Source: a bacterium (GTDB lineage: Bacteria > Babelota > Babeliae > Babelales > Chromulinivoraceae). Taken from it: a stretch of DNA of 37,897 nt. The translations under genes and the position numbers were made by a program. Each line of letters opens with the position of its first letter. The stretch's first letter is position 1. The stretch spans positions 1 through 37,897 of the forward strand of contig CANCGK010000002.1 in NCBI GenBank assembly GCA_947377595.1, read 5' to 3'. Below, one piece after another: positions 17,233 to 25,970 of the stretch. The notes under the pieces are model-generated. The model made no database searches. It worked only from the letters and a program-made list of their open reading frames with translations, and was not told where the DNA came from.

Positions 17233-18345
17233 ATGAAACATGCTATCTATACTTTATCCATATTTTTAAGAATTATCATCATAACGTCTTGTACAAAAAT
17301 TTATACAGCAGATAAATTGCAACCTGTACGAAAAAGATCTCACAGTCAACCTATTTATTCGTCGCCAGCAAAAACTATATTTTGTTCCAACGTATCTGAA
17401 AGTTCTTCATCACAATATTCTGGATCTATACATTCATTATCACCAATTAATAGTACTAATCGCTCTCGAGCAAACTCTTTTCAATCATTAGCATCACATG
17501 ATACAATTCCATCTGCACAAGCAGGTCTTATTTCAACTCCTACAAGAGAAATTGTCAACGACATGAGCCCTATACAACATAGTTCATCTGAAAATTTTCG
17601 ACCTGTATCGCCTGCACAACTTTTAATACCCGGACCAGGTGCATTTAACTGGCAAGCAAAATCACAAGAATTTGATGAAAAAATGTTACTTAAAAACGAA
17701 CAAGATAAAGAAAAAAATGACAAATTGCTTAAAGAATTACAAAAAAAATTTAGAAATAAAAGTTTGATAGCTGCAGGAGCTTGCCTAACTATAGGCCTAA
17801 CAGCTCTACAATTACAATCAATGACAACAAAAGCTTTAGAACAAGAACAAGCGCATCGCTTTATTGGTGGCATGTTCCTGGCTCATTCTGCTATTACAAC
17901 AATCTTACCAACGATACTCAGCCTTGCCAGTGCTGCTTATGGTATGCATATTCTTAATAATTGGCTGTATGGAGACATTCATAATAACATTAAAGATCTG
18001 AGAAATGAACTTTTAGAAGAAAAAAAAGCGCGAATTTCAGGAGATAAAAATTCACTAGATAGACTGATAAAAATAGCGGATGATTCTCAACAAGCTAGAC
18101 ATCTGCTTTCACAAGTTACATCAAGCATAACGCAACTTAAATCTAATAACCGTGAGATTCAACAAAAATTAGAACGTATACATCCTTTAATTGCTAATAT
18201 TCAACTACAAACACAAGGATTGCATGAAATTATAGCGATTCAAGATATATCAACTGCTTTACCTGGTACAAGCACTGCACCGGCAGAAAAAAAAGCTACT
18301 CAAAAGCATTGGAAAGTGCGTCTACCTAATCCTTTTGGTAGATGA
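17233..18345 (+). CDS. Secreted/membrane protein with Ser-rich N-terminus and coiled coil, unknown
   Basis: 370 residues. A hydrophobic start (about 4-20, ending TSC) is a signal segment. Residues about 30-140 are low-complexity Ser/Pro/Asn. About 145-170 is highly charged and helical (KMLLKNEQDKEKNDKLLK). Two hydrophobic helices follow at about 176-192 and 213-237, then a long coiled coil at about 245-325 and a basic tail. This plan resembles surface or secreted effector-type proteins of intracellular bacteria, but no family is recognised and the comparison is inference. A G-run (AAAGGGGGAAAA) precedes the ATG. It ends at a bidirectional terminator. Confidence 0.7.
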   Translation: MKHAIYTLSIFLRIIIITSCTKIYTADKLQPVRKRSHSQPIYSSPAKTIFCSNVSESSSSQYSGSIHSLSPINSTNRSRANSFQSLASHDTIPSAQAGLISTPTREIVNDMSPIQHSSSENFRPVSPAQLLIPGPGAFNWQAKSQEFDEKMLLKNEQDKEKNDKLLKELQKKFRNKSLIAAGACLTIGLTALQLQSMTTKALEQEQAHRFIGGMFLAHSAITTILPTILSLASAAYGMHILNNWLYGDIHNNIKDLRNELLEEKKARISGDKNSLDRLIKIADDSQQARHLLSQVTSSITQLKSNNREIQQKLERIHPLIANIQLQTQGLHEIIAIQDISTALPGTSTAPAEKKATQKHWKVRLPNPFGR

Positions 18346-18364
18346 ACATTTTAAAAAAAACAAA

Positions 18365-18407
18365 TATGGCAACGATTTATCAGTCTTATCGTTGCCATAC
18401 TTTTTTT
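18365..18407. terminator. Bidirectional intrinsic terminator
   Basis: A perfect 12-bp stem: TATGGCAACGAT (18365-18376) with ATCGTTGCCATA (18388-18399), followed by seven Ts from 18401. It sits between two convergent genes and can serve both. Confidence 0.9.
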
Positions 18408-18432
18408 AGTTACTCATCATTCCTGATAAAAA

Positions 18433-18708
18433 TTATCGAAAATCATCATGCTCTATACGCAAAGGCTCAACTTTTGAATACTTTCGTGGATAGCGATGAT
18501 ACAACTCAGAAAACATTTTTTGAGTTTCTTGCTGAGAATTATACATATGTGCAGATCGCGAACACTGTGTTTTTTTATGATACTTTACAGATTTACCAGA
18601 TGAGACATGAACTTTTTTGTTCAAGTTGCTTGATGTTTTGTTATGAGCACATACTTGAAAATTTACACAAACAAATACTAAAACAAGCAAGAATAATGAT
18701 TTTTTCAT
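18433..18708 (-). CDS. Small secreted basic protein, unknown
   Basis: 91 residues from the ATG at 18708, which has AAAGGAG about seven bases upstream; an in-frame Met seven codons earlier lacks one. The signal peptide MKKSLFLLVLVFVCVNFQVCA is clear. The mature part is rich in Lys, Ser and His, with two potential disulfide Cys. The frame on the opposite strand is less likely because it has no signal or ribosome-binding site. Its style is like the protein at 13291-13533, without convincing sequence identity. Confidence 0.7.
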   Translation of the reverse strand: MKKSLFLLVLVFVCVNFQVCAHNKTSSNLNKKVHVSSGKSVKYHKKTQCSRSAHMYNSQQETQKMFSELYHRYPRKYSKVEPLRIEHDDFR

Positions 18709-18769
18709 GACGCGCTCCTTTTGTAGCACGGATATTATTTATTTTTTTATATACCAAATCATAGAAAAA

Positions 18770-19627
18770 TCAAATGATTTTTTGCAATAAAAATGAGATA
18801 GATTTTACATGAATACGTTCATGCTTGATAACATGAGCTTCAGGCAAGCTATTTGTACAATATAATGCAACAACTCCAAGATTAAAAAGTTCCATCCAAA
18901 TCGTCCCATGAAAAAATGCATGCGTAACAAAAATAACAATTTCTTGAACACCCATTAATTGTAAAGCCTTACAAACCTGAACTAAAGTTTGCCCCGAATC
19001 TAAAATATCATCATACACTATCACTTGAGAGCCAATACTACCTTGAAATGAAAGTAGCTCAATCATCTCTTCATGCCGTTTTTTTTCAAAAGAATGATGT
19101 ATAGCTAAAGGAAATATTTCCAACAACCATCGATGTCGAAGAAAAGCTCCACGATCAGGAAAAACAAATTCAAACCCTTGTGCAACGAAAGAAGCAAGGT
19201 CATCTTGAAATATCAATTGTTCGCTCAACATAGTTACAGGAGTCTTAAGTTCATGTAAAATCTCTAGATTATGCGGAGTTATCGTAACAATTTCATCAAC
19301 TCCTACTGCTGACAAAAGATCATCGGCGAAGAATAAACCTTGTGATATTCCTATAACTTTTTTATCTTGACGCTGATATCCCAAGTATGGAGAAAATAAC
19401 ACAACCTGAGCTGCTCGAGATTGCTTTAAAGTCGATAGCAATAATAGTAGGCTTACAACAAGATCTGCTCTTGCAGTTAAGCTTCCAATGACAATGCATT
19501 TTTTATTGAAAGTATCTGCTGGTATAAGAATTTGAAATTCTTGATGAGCAAACTGACCTATCACATACACATTGTGTTGCACTGATGGAAGTGTAAGATA
19601 TTGATATTGGTCTTGAATAAATAACAT
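18770..19627 (-). CDS. Ribose-phosphate pyrophosphokinase-like protein
   Basis: A 285-residue member of the PRPP-synthetase fold, which makes phosphoribosyl pyrophosphate from ribose 5-phosphate and ATP for nucleotide synthesis. Visible are PYLGYQRQDKK (ATP-binding region), the flexible-loop equivalent FPDRGAFLRHRW ... FEKKRHEEM, the PRPP-binding loop VIVYDDILDSGQTL, and VTHAFFHG near the end. It is about 30 residues shorter than classical Prs, and the N-terminal region is divergent, without the usual VRG segment. It may be a short Prs of the archaeal-like type or a related phosphoribosyltransferase; I favour Prs. Cytoplasmic. Confidence 0.78.
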   Translation of the reverse strand: MLFIQDQYQYLTLPSVQHNVYVIGQFAHQEFQILIPADTFNKKCIVIGSLTARADLVVSLLLLLSTLKQSRAAQVVLFSPYLGYQRQDKKVIGISQGLFFADDLLSAVGVDEIVTITPHNLEILHELKTPVTMLSEQLIFQDDLASFVAQGFEFVFPDRGAFLRHRWLLEIFPLAIHHSFEKKRHEEMIELLSFQGSIGSQVIVYDDILDSGQTLVQVCKALQLMGVQEIVIFVTHAFFHGTIWMELFNLGVVALYCTNSLPEAHVIKHERIHVKSISFLLQKII

Positions 19628-19649
19628 AATCTATCTTTACGCATAAAAT

Positions 19650-19681
19650 AAAGACCAAGAGTCTTAAAACTTTTGGTCTTT
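19650..19681 (-). terminator. Hairpin, probable terminator
   Basis: AAAGACCAA (19650-19658) pairs with TTGGTCTTT (19673-19681). On the minus strand the stem is followed by ATTTTAT. It lies just after the Lys-rich lipoprotein gene and before the PRPP-synthetase-like gene. Confidence 0.6.
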
Positions 19682-19715
19682 ATGTACATATCAGATAATC
19701 TCAGCTTTAAAATTA

Positions 19716-20003
19716 TTATTTTTTAGCTTGATCTTTTGATTTTTTTACATCTTTTTTATCTGCATGTTTTTTAGGTTCAACTTTTTTTGGTTGAGCTTTT
19801 TTTGCAGATTCTACTTTTTTAGCATCATGCTTTACAGCAACTGATTTTTTAGTTTCTAATTGAGTTGGACCTTGTTTTTTTGCTTTTTGTTTCTGAGCTG
19901 CTACTTTATTTTCATGCTTTTTTGCTTGAGGCTGTTCTTTTTTTTGGCAACCAGCAACAAAAACCATTAAGCTTAAAAACACTAAACTATTTAGATATTT
20001 CAT
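19716..20003 (-). CDS. Lys/Ala-rich small lipoprotein
   Basis: 95 residues from the ATG at 20003, which has GAGGTG upstream; the frame extends nine codons further without such a signal. MKYLNSLVFLSLMVFVAGC is a lipoprotein signal with VAGC as a lipobox. After the Cys the protein is almost entirely Lys, Ala, Gln, Pro and Val in irregular short repeats (KKVEPKKHADKKDVKK), so it is probably extended or disordered and strongly basic. It may bind nucleic acid, peptidoglycan or lipopolysaccharide at the cell surface; that is inference. The 58-residue lipoprotein gene lies just upstream in the same direction. Confidence 0.7.
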   Translation of the reverse strand: MKYLNSLVFLSLMVFVAGCQKKEQPQAKKHENKVAAQKQKAKKQGPTQLETKKSVAVKHDAKKVESAKKAQPKKVEPKKHADKKDVKKSKDQAKK

Positions 20004-20126
20004 ACTACACCTCAATTTCAACATACACATTTTAACACTTAAAAATGTGTTCGATTAAATAATATTTTACATCATCTGCAAACCTACACAAAAACCATAT
20101 CGATTGTAAACGGTTTGCTCGAAATA

Positions 20127-20303
20127 TTAAGCTTCTAAGTCTTCTTCAAAATCTGAGCAATCTTCTTGGGTTGGGTCACAAATTGCATTCAAATTTTGTT
20201 CAACTTTTTCTATTTCAGCATTAAACAATCCTTGTTGATATGCATAAAAACATCCTGCTGCAAGCACAACAACAAAAAACATCATGATTATATTTTTGTT
20301 CAT
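20127..20303 (-). CDS. 58-residue lipoprotein, unknown
   Basis: A very short gene that is easily missed. ATG at 20303 has AAGGAGAG just upstream. The product begins MNKNIIMMFFVVVLAAGC, a lipoprotein signal with lipobox LAAGC. It then has an Asn/Gln/Glu-rich helix and an acidic C-terminus with two Cys (ICDPTQEDCSDFEEDLEA). The strong ribosome-binding site and the signal peptide make it real in my view. It lies between the M16 peptidase (30 bases upstream) and the Lys-rich lipoprotein, all on the minus strand, probably one transcript. Its acidic tail contrasts with the basic tail of its neighbour. Confidence 0.7.
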   Translation of the reverse strand: MNKNIIMMFFVVVLAAGCFYAYQQGLFNAEIEKVEQNLNAICDPTQEDCSDFEEDLEA

Positions 20304-20333
20304 TACTCTCTCCTTTTTAATTATTAATGTAAC

Positions 20334-22958
20334 TTAAATTCTACCTACTTTAATGACTACTAATCGATCTGTCGATAAGATATTTTTAACAGCATCAGTA
20401 ATTTCTTTTGCTGTTATTTTTTGTAGAGTTTCTACACGTTTTTCAAAATAGTCAAATGGTAAATCATACTTCTTTAAAAAAAGTAATGTATTTGCTTTTT
20501 GCTCATTAGATTCATACAAAGAATCAAATGAATTAATCAATGCATTTTTTGCTTCTTGCAATTCTTCTTGCGGTAAATAATCAATTGCTTCGTTGAGTAC
20601 TTTGCCAATAGCTTGCACTGCTTGGTCTACACGATCTGCAGAAACCGTAGTACGGATTAATATCATTCCAGGTTGTTTACCTGATCCATAAACTAACGAT
20701 CCCCCTATACCATAAAACAAACCACTTTGTTCACGCAATTCAAACAAACGAGAACTCATTGAACCCAAAACCCCACCAGTTAAAATTTGTTCAAAAATCA
20801 AAATTTTATCATAGTCTGGATGCAAATATTCAACTGACAATCCTGCAAATGCTACAACAACTTGATCCCTATTTATATAAGAAATAATTTCTTGTGATTG
20901 CAATGGTTTTAATTGAGGATATACCAATTCTTCAATCACAGGACCTTGCCATGCGCCAATAGTATTCATAATGCTCTGTTGTATTGTTGAAGCATCAAAA
21001 TTACCAACTAAAGCTAAACGAGCTGCCTGAGGAGATATCATCCTTTTATAATAATCAATACAATCTTGTAACGTAATTGCATCAATACTTTCTTGGCTGC
21101 CGAGCATCATTTTAGAAAATGGATGATTTTTATACACTTGTTGACGAACTAATTGCATACTAAAAGAACTTGGGTTGTCCCAAAATTTCTTTAATTGCAC
21201 AGTAACTTGAGCTTTTACTTTATCTAAAGCGGCTTGAGTAAATAGTGCGTTAGTGAGCATGTCTGTTAAAAATTCAAGTCCTTTTTCTACATCTTGACGT
21301 AACATCGTTGTACTGATACTTCCAGCTGAAATAGAAAATGACATGCCATACGATTCAATCAAATCAGAAAATTTTTGACCTGGATAGTTACATGTACCTT
21401 CTAACAACATCTTGCTGACAATATGTGCAATTCCTTGTACATTTTCTGGATCATAATAATGCTTTGCTTTCAATTCTAGTTGACATTCTACTGTGTCAAC
21501 AACATCAGAATGCAACCAAACAGCCTGCAATCCATTCGATAAGGTCATTTCTTCTGGTTTTGCATAACAGGCCTGTTTTTTAGGATTTAAGGTTATCGTA
21601 TGAACATAGGAACCCTCTTCGACCACGCTATCTCGTTGAATCGATTGCAGTATAGCAAAATCTTCTTGGTCTGAAATTTCCTGCAATTCTTGTAATCGAA
21701 TCTTATCTTCTTGAGGAATAGCCAAAACTTGTCCTTGATGACGTAAGACGCGGGAACAATATTTTGCTGCTAAATTTTGAATTTTTTGCTGCAATAGTTC
21801 TGATGATACATTGCCATACGTAAATGGATACAAAGCATCTTGCGTTGCAATAAAAGATTTACCAATTGCATAAGCTTGGCTTTGTGTATCTTCTAATAAT
21901 TGTTGGTGTTCGATTTGAGCAAATCGTTGCGCACGTTCAACTTCTGCCAATGTCGGTCCATTTTTTGCAAGATCATCAATTTCTTGTTGTATTCTATCAA
22001 CAATCATAGAGATATCAGCTTGCTGTTTTGGATTAAATTCAACAAAAAGCATTGCTTTATCAAACATATCATAAATCATCGCGCAAACACTGACCGCAAC
22101 TTGTAATTCATCAACTAAAATTTTATAAAGCCGAGAACCTCTGCCGTTTGCTAAAATATAGGTCATTGATTCAAGTTCAAATTCATTTTGAGTGACAATG
22201 CCAGGCATAACAAAAGTTATAACACATGTAGACTGCTGAACGTCACGATATAATGTAAGATTTTTAGTTTTAATATCTTCATTAATATAAAATTGTTCAT
22301 TATTCCAACCTTGACCTGCAGGAATATGACCAAACTCTTTTTCGATTTTTTCGTGAACAGATTTTGGATCAACATCTCCAACGATAACCATGCACGCATT
22401 ATCTGGAGTATAATATTTTTTATAAAATTCCAACAATGTTGTACGATTAACAGACCATAAATCTTGTTTAAATCCGATGGTTGAATAATGATATGGGTGT
22501 GATTCAAAAATATTAGAAATTAAATCTTCACGCAAATGACGCACATAATTATCTTTACCCATTTTTAATTCTTGAATAACAGCTTTAACTTCTGAATTTA
22601 AATGATCTTGCTCAAACGTACAATTTTGCATGCAATCTGCCATGATCGGCAAAACTTTATCCCAATTTGCAACAGGAATATCAAATAAATAGCCTGTATA
22701 ATCATACCAAGTAAAAGCATTGCACATACCAGACAATTTACTTGTCGTTAAATTAATATCAGATTCTGTCAGCGTATCAGTCCCTTTAAAAATCATGTGT
22801 TCAATAAAATGAGCAATACCGCGCTGACCACTTTTCTCGTGTTTAGAGCCAACTTTATACCATAATTGAATGGATACAACAGCTGCATCTTTCTTTGGAC
22901 AAACGAGTAATGTTAATCCATTACTTAATTTTGTTTCTACAACTCTATGATTTTGCAT
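20334..22958 (-). CDS. M16-family (insulinase/pitrilysin) zinc metallopeptidase, two-unit
   Basis: An 874-residue protein with two M16 halves. The first half is active-type: the inverted zinc motif HFIEH at 50-54 and the third ligand probably Glu130 (76 residues on, in AVIQE). The second half starts near 470 (EEMTLSNGLQAVWLHSD) and has GIAHIVSKMLLEGT in place of the motif, so it is a non-catalytic partner domain. This plan matches bacterial M16B/C fused peptidases that degrade peptides. No signal peptide is seen, so it is probably cytoplasmic or periplasmic by another route. AAGGGG precedes the ATG. It is the first gene of the probable lipoprotein-containing transcript. Confidence 0.92.
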   Translation of the reverse strand: MQNHRVVETKLSNGLTLLVCPKKDAAVVSIQLWYKVGSKHEKSGQRGIAHFIEHMIFKGTDTLTESDINLTTSKLSGMCNAFTWYDYTGYLFDIPVANWDKVLPIMADCMQNCTFEQDHLNSEVKAVIQELKMGKDNYVRHLREDLISNIFESHPYHYSTIGFKQDLWSVNRTTLLEFYKKYYTPDNACMVIVGDVDPKSVHEKIEKEFGHIPAGQGWNNEQFYINEDIKTKNLTLYRDVQQSTCVITFVMPGIVTQNEFELESMTYILANGRGSRLYKILVDELQVAVSVCAMIYDMFDKAMLFVEFNPKQQADISMIVDRIQQEIDDLAKNGPTLAEVERAQRFAQIEHQQLLEDTQSQAYAIGKSFIATQDALYPFTYGNVSSELLQQKIQNLAAKYCSRVLRHQGQVLAIPQEDKIRLQELQEISDQEDFAILQSIQRDSVVEEGSYVHTITLNPKKQACYAKPEEMTLSNGLQAVWLHSDVVDTVECQLELKAKHYYDPENVQGIAHIVSKMLLEGTCNYPGQKFSDLIESYGMSFSISAGSISTTMLRQDVEKGLEFLTDMLTNALFTQAALDKVKAQVTVQLKKFWDNPSSFSMQLVRQQVYKNHPFSKMMLGSQESIDAITLQDCIDYYKRMISPQAARLALVGNFDASTIQQSIMNTIGAWQGPVIEELVYPQLKPLQSQEIISYINRDQVVVAFAGLSVEYLHPDYDKILIFEQILTGGVLGSMSSRLFELREQSGLFYGIGGSLVYGSGKQPGMILIRTTVSADRVDQAVQAIGKVLNEAIDYLPQEELQEAKNALINSFDSLYESNEQKANTLLFLKKYDLPFDYFEKRVETLQKITAKEITDAVKNILSTDRLVVIKVGRI

Positions 22959-23157
22959 ATTTCCCCTTAATTTTTCTATCGAATAGTCACATGAATAAAG
23001 GTACTATCAAAAATTAATTCATACAACTCTTGCTTATCTGTGCATCTGTTCATGACTGCTTACATATTTATTAAAAAAAATTACAAACTCTTTATTTTTA
23101 CAAAAAGAAAATGCTACAGTAATTACGAATAGAAAAAAACAAAAAAAAGGAGTAACG

Positions 23158-23793
23158 ATGAAAATTATCAAAAAAATGTTATGTATGACCATGATAAGCT
23201 TTGCAATGAATTCAATTGATGCACGATCAAAAGAATCTATTACTATGAAAAATGAATATGGAGCACCTATTTATGTCAGTCTAGAATTTAGATCAAAAGT
23301 TGGCCTTCACATGCATAGTAGTGAGCGTCGTATATTAGAAAAAAATGAAACTATGACAGTAATAGCAAATAGTTTTGATGATACATTCTATAAAATTTAT
23401 ACAGCCCCTCTAGCTGCAGTCAATCCCGGAGCTCAGATAGGTATCATAGGTGTTAGTGCAGGTTATGGTGCCGCTCTATTTACTACATCAGCAGTTGCTG
23501 CTACAGGCGTAGGAGCTGCTGTCATGGCAGGAGGCATTGCCGCAGGCGCAGCTACTGCAGAAATATTAAAATCTTTAAATAATGCATCTCGAAAAGCGCA
23601 TGGTAATAAGTTTTTTGTTATCAGTCATAACTCTAAACAATCAAAACTTGCAGGCACAAAGCAAATTGTCATCACAGGATATCCATCGCAAGCTGACTAT
23701 GAAACAACAAAAAATACTCTAGAAGTACCGCAATCTAAAAAATCAAATTCTCAAGAAGAATCAACAAAAGAATCTCAATTAGCTCAACAATAA
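23158..23793 (+). CDS. Secreted protein with Gly/Ala-rich hydrophobic segment; first of a tandem paralogous pair
   Basis: 211 residues. Signal peptide MKIIKKMLCMTMISFAMNSIDA; a strand-rich region starting SITMKNEYGAPIYVSLEF; a Gly/Ala-rich hydrophobic segment at about 93-140 (GIIGVSAGYGAALFTTSAV ... AVMAGGIAAGAATAEIL) that could insert into a membrane; then GNKFFVISHNSKQSKLAGTKQ, IVITGYPSQADYET and a polar tail. The next gene repeats the NEYG strand and the ITGY/IQGY end but not the Gly/Ala segment. The ribosome-binding site and first codons (AAGGAGTAACGATG then MKIIKK) are also duplicated. No known family. The hydrophobic insert looks like a Gly-zipper; a membrane-acting role is inference. 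Confidence 0.7.
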   Translation: MKIIKKMLCMTMISFAMNSIDARSKESITMKNEYGAPIYVSLEFRSKVGLHMHSSERRILEKNETMTVIANSFDDTFYKIYTAPLAAVNPGAQIGIIGVSAGYGAALFTTSAVAATGVGAAVMAGGIAAGAATAEILKSLNNASRKAHGNKFFVISHNSKQSKLAGTKQIVITGYPSQADYETTKNTLEVPQSKKSNSQEESTKESQLAQQ

Positions 23794-23824
23794 ATGTTAA
23801 ACGTTAATAAAAAAAGGAGTAACG

Positions 23825-24598
23825 ATGAAAATTATCAAAAAAATAATGACTTATCTCGTCCTTGCCAGCTATTTTTATGCTATAGATGCAAAAAATAAAC
23901 AACAAATCTTTTTGAATAATGAATATGGTGATGATGTATTAATAAAGGCAACTTGGCAATCAACAAGCTTTCCTTATTTTTTTAAAACAGAGCCTATTCA
24001 ACTGCGTGAGCATGATAAACATTTAATGCTCAAAGCTCCTTATTCTTATTATAAGCTTGTTGGGTTAAGCGCTAGTCCACAAGACTCTCTTGATAGCAAT
24101 ATAGATTTAATAGATCATGAAATGCCTTACGAAATCCCATTAATTGCCAGCAATGAAGATGTTTTAGATGAAAAACACGTAGGTAATAATACCTATTTTA
24201 TCGTCAAGGCATCGCATAAAAATTCTGATATTCCAGGGCAAAAGAAAATTTATATTCAAGGTTATACTTCTCAACAAAAATATGTTGCTCAAATAGCAAA
24301 AACAACCGAACAAGAAAAATTAGCTCAAGCTCAACAATATAATCAACAAAAAAAACTTGCTCAAACTCAACAAAAAATACAAGAAGAAAAAATGGTGCAA
24401 GCTCAGAAGCTACAAGAAGCTCAACAGAAAATACAAAATGAAAAACTTGCTCGAGCTCAACAAATCTGGCAAAAAAATCAAGAAATGCAGATGAAATCAG
24501 TAAAAAATACTGCTCTTGAATACGAATCCCAGGAGACTCCAGACAACACTGATTTATTATTACAATCTAATCATATAGATCTTTACTCTCTTGAATAA
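23825..24598 (+). CDS. Secreted protein with Gln/Lys coiled-coil tail; second of a tandem paralogous pair
   Basis: 257 residues. Signal peptide MKIIKKIMTYLVLASYFYAIDA; a domain with FLNNEYGDDVLIKATWQ and GNNTYFIVKASHKNSDIPGQ, KIYIQGYTSQQKYVAQ that parallels the upstream paralogue; then about 70 residues (about 165-230) of imperfect repeats around EKLAQAQQ/KIQEEKM, probably a helical coiled coil, and an acidic end. The gene starts 31 bases after its paralogue and has the same leader. An intrinsic terminator follows. No known family; most likely surface or secreted. Confidence 0.7.
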   Translation: MKIIKKIMTYLVLASYFYAIDAKNKQQIFLNNEYGDDVLIKATWQSTSFPYFFKTEPIQLREHDKHLMLKAPYSYYKLVGLSASPQDSLDSNIDLIDHEMPYEIPLIASNEDVLDEKHVGNNTYFIVKASHKNSDIPGQKKIYIQGYTSQQKYVAQIAKTTEQEKLAQAQQYNQQKKLAQTQQKIQEEKMVQAQKLQEAQQKIQNEKLARAQQIWQKNQEMQMKSVKNTALEYESQETPDNTDLLLQSNHIDLYSLE

Positions 24599-24631
24599 AA
24601 ACTTTCTAGATAAGGTAATTTTTTACACTTT

Positions 24632-24665
24632 AGGTAGTATGCATCTGTACATACTACCTTTTTTT
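24632..24665 (+). terminator. Intrinsic terminator
   Basis: AGGTAGTATG (24632-24641) pairs with CATACTACCT (24650-24659), then seven Ts to 24665. It ends the paralogous-pair transcript. Confidence 0.9.
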
Positions 24666-24813
24666 GCTCAAGCCAAATGCCGCGTTTCGTAATTAAATTG
24701 ACTGCGGATAGTCGTGTTGTCTTCACTTCAAAGAAATTCAAATAGAAATAAATTAGATTTTTTGATATAATTATTTACGATATCATTGTATTAAACTTAT
24801 TTTCATAATATTC

Positions 24814-25911
24814 ATGTTATTACGCCAATTTAGAACTCAACATTTAAGCTACATTGTTGCTTCATTAATAGCTGGAATTACGTCTGTTGAGTATCTTATC
24901 CCAGGATTAATCCTATTGGTTATAACAACTGGAATGATTATATTTAATACTTCAAATAAGCTTAATATCTTAATTATAACATTCTGCTTTTTTTTTATTG
25001 GTTCAACGCGTTATCATCAATATCATGCTGCATACTTTGATCATGGTGAATGTTTGCATAAAAACTGTTCTATCATTGCCACTGTTCAGGAAATTTTGCC
25101 AAGATTTGAAAATAATGAACCAATATGCATTCTTTTACACATATCTCAAGTTTTTATAGGTCAAAAACAACATACTCTTCATAAAAAAATCTATTTATTT
25201 TTACCTTTTTATACCAAGCTGTGGGTAAAGCCGCATCAAATTATAGAAATTAAAAATATTATTTTAAAGCACCCTAACTCTGCTTCTTACCAAGAATACT
25301 TAATACGAGAAAATATTTGGGCGATTGCGCATCCAAAATCATTCACCTATACAACATGTAAAAAACCAAGCTTGTTTATGCAATACATACAAACCTTAAA
25401 CTCCATGCCTTTGCATATAACTGATCATGCCATATCTCAATTAACACATAGTTTATATCTATCTATTTTTTGTGGAAAAAAAATTAAAAGTCCTACAACA
25501 ACCAAATTAAAAGAACTTTTTTCATACTGGGGCCTATCTCATCATCTTGCACGCTCAGGACTTCACCTAGTTATTTTGATGAGCTTGCTCTTGTTTTTGC
25601 TATCTTGCATACCTTGCAGTTCTCTTCTTAAACAAAGAATATCAATTCTCTTATTGTTTTTTTACTACATAATGACTTATCCATCAGTAGCATTTATGCG
25701 AGCATTTTATATGTATCTAATCTACACGCTGTGCAAACAATTATACGTCCCTACTCATGCAATTCATATCTTACTCATTACGACACTGCTGACATTAATG
25801 CTCAATCCATGTCATCTTTTTTTTCTCGATTTTCAATTAAGTTTTAGCATAACATTACTTATTTTATGGTTTTCTCAAGTGACTAAAAATAGAAAAACTA
25901 TTGCTTTGTAG
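24814..25911 (+). CDS. comEC: ComEC/Rec2-like DNA-uptake channel, C-terminally short
   Basis: 365 residues, many membrane helices. Known ComEC forms the inner-membrane channel for single-stranded DNA in natural transformation. The N-terminal soluble (OB-like) region is at about 75-190. The competence region follows, with YWGLSHHLARSGLHLVIL (about 240), PSVAFMRAFYMYLIY and LDFQLSFSITLLIL at about 340-355. The frame ends there: the last helices of the competence domain and the C-terminal metallo-beta-lactamase-like domain of many ComEC proteins are missing, and only 59 bases separate it from the next gene. It is either a decaying gene or a minimal form. No ribosome-binding site is obvious before the ATG. 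No other competence gene is in the window. Confidence 0.75.
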   Translation: MLLRQFRTQHLSYIVASLIAGITSVEYLIPGLILLVITTGMIIFNTSNKLNILIITFCFFFIGSTRYHQYHAAYFDHGECLHKNCSIIATVQEILPRFENNEPICILLHISQVFIGQKQHTLHKKIYLFLPFYTKLWVKPHQIIEIKNIILKHPNSASYQEYLIRENIWAIAHPKSFTYTTCKKPSLFMQYIQTLNSMPLHITDHAISQLTHSLYLSIFCGKKIKSPTTTKLKELFSYWGLSHHLARSGLHLVILMSLLLFLLSCIPCSSLLKQRISILLLFFYYIMTYPSVAFMRAFYMYLIYTLCKQLYVPTHAIHILLITTLLTLMLNPCHLFFLDFQLSFSITLLILWFSQVTKNRKTIAL

Positions 25912-25970
25912 TTCACTCTTTTTTTATTGTCAATTCAAAATTATTGATTCTCCATTAAAAAGGATTTGTT

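Noticed and set aside
18342-18710. Plus-strand frame of 122 codons opposite the small secreted gene
   Set aside because: It crosses the bidirectional terminator and has no signal or ribosome-binding site, whereas the minus-strand frame has a strong AAAGGAG and a clean signal peptide.
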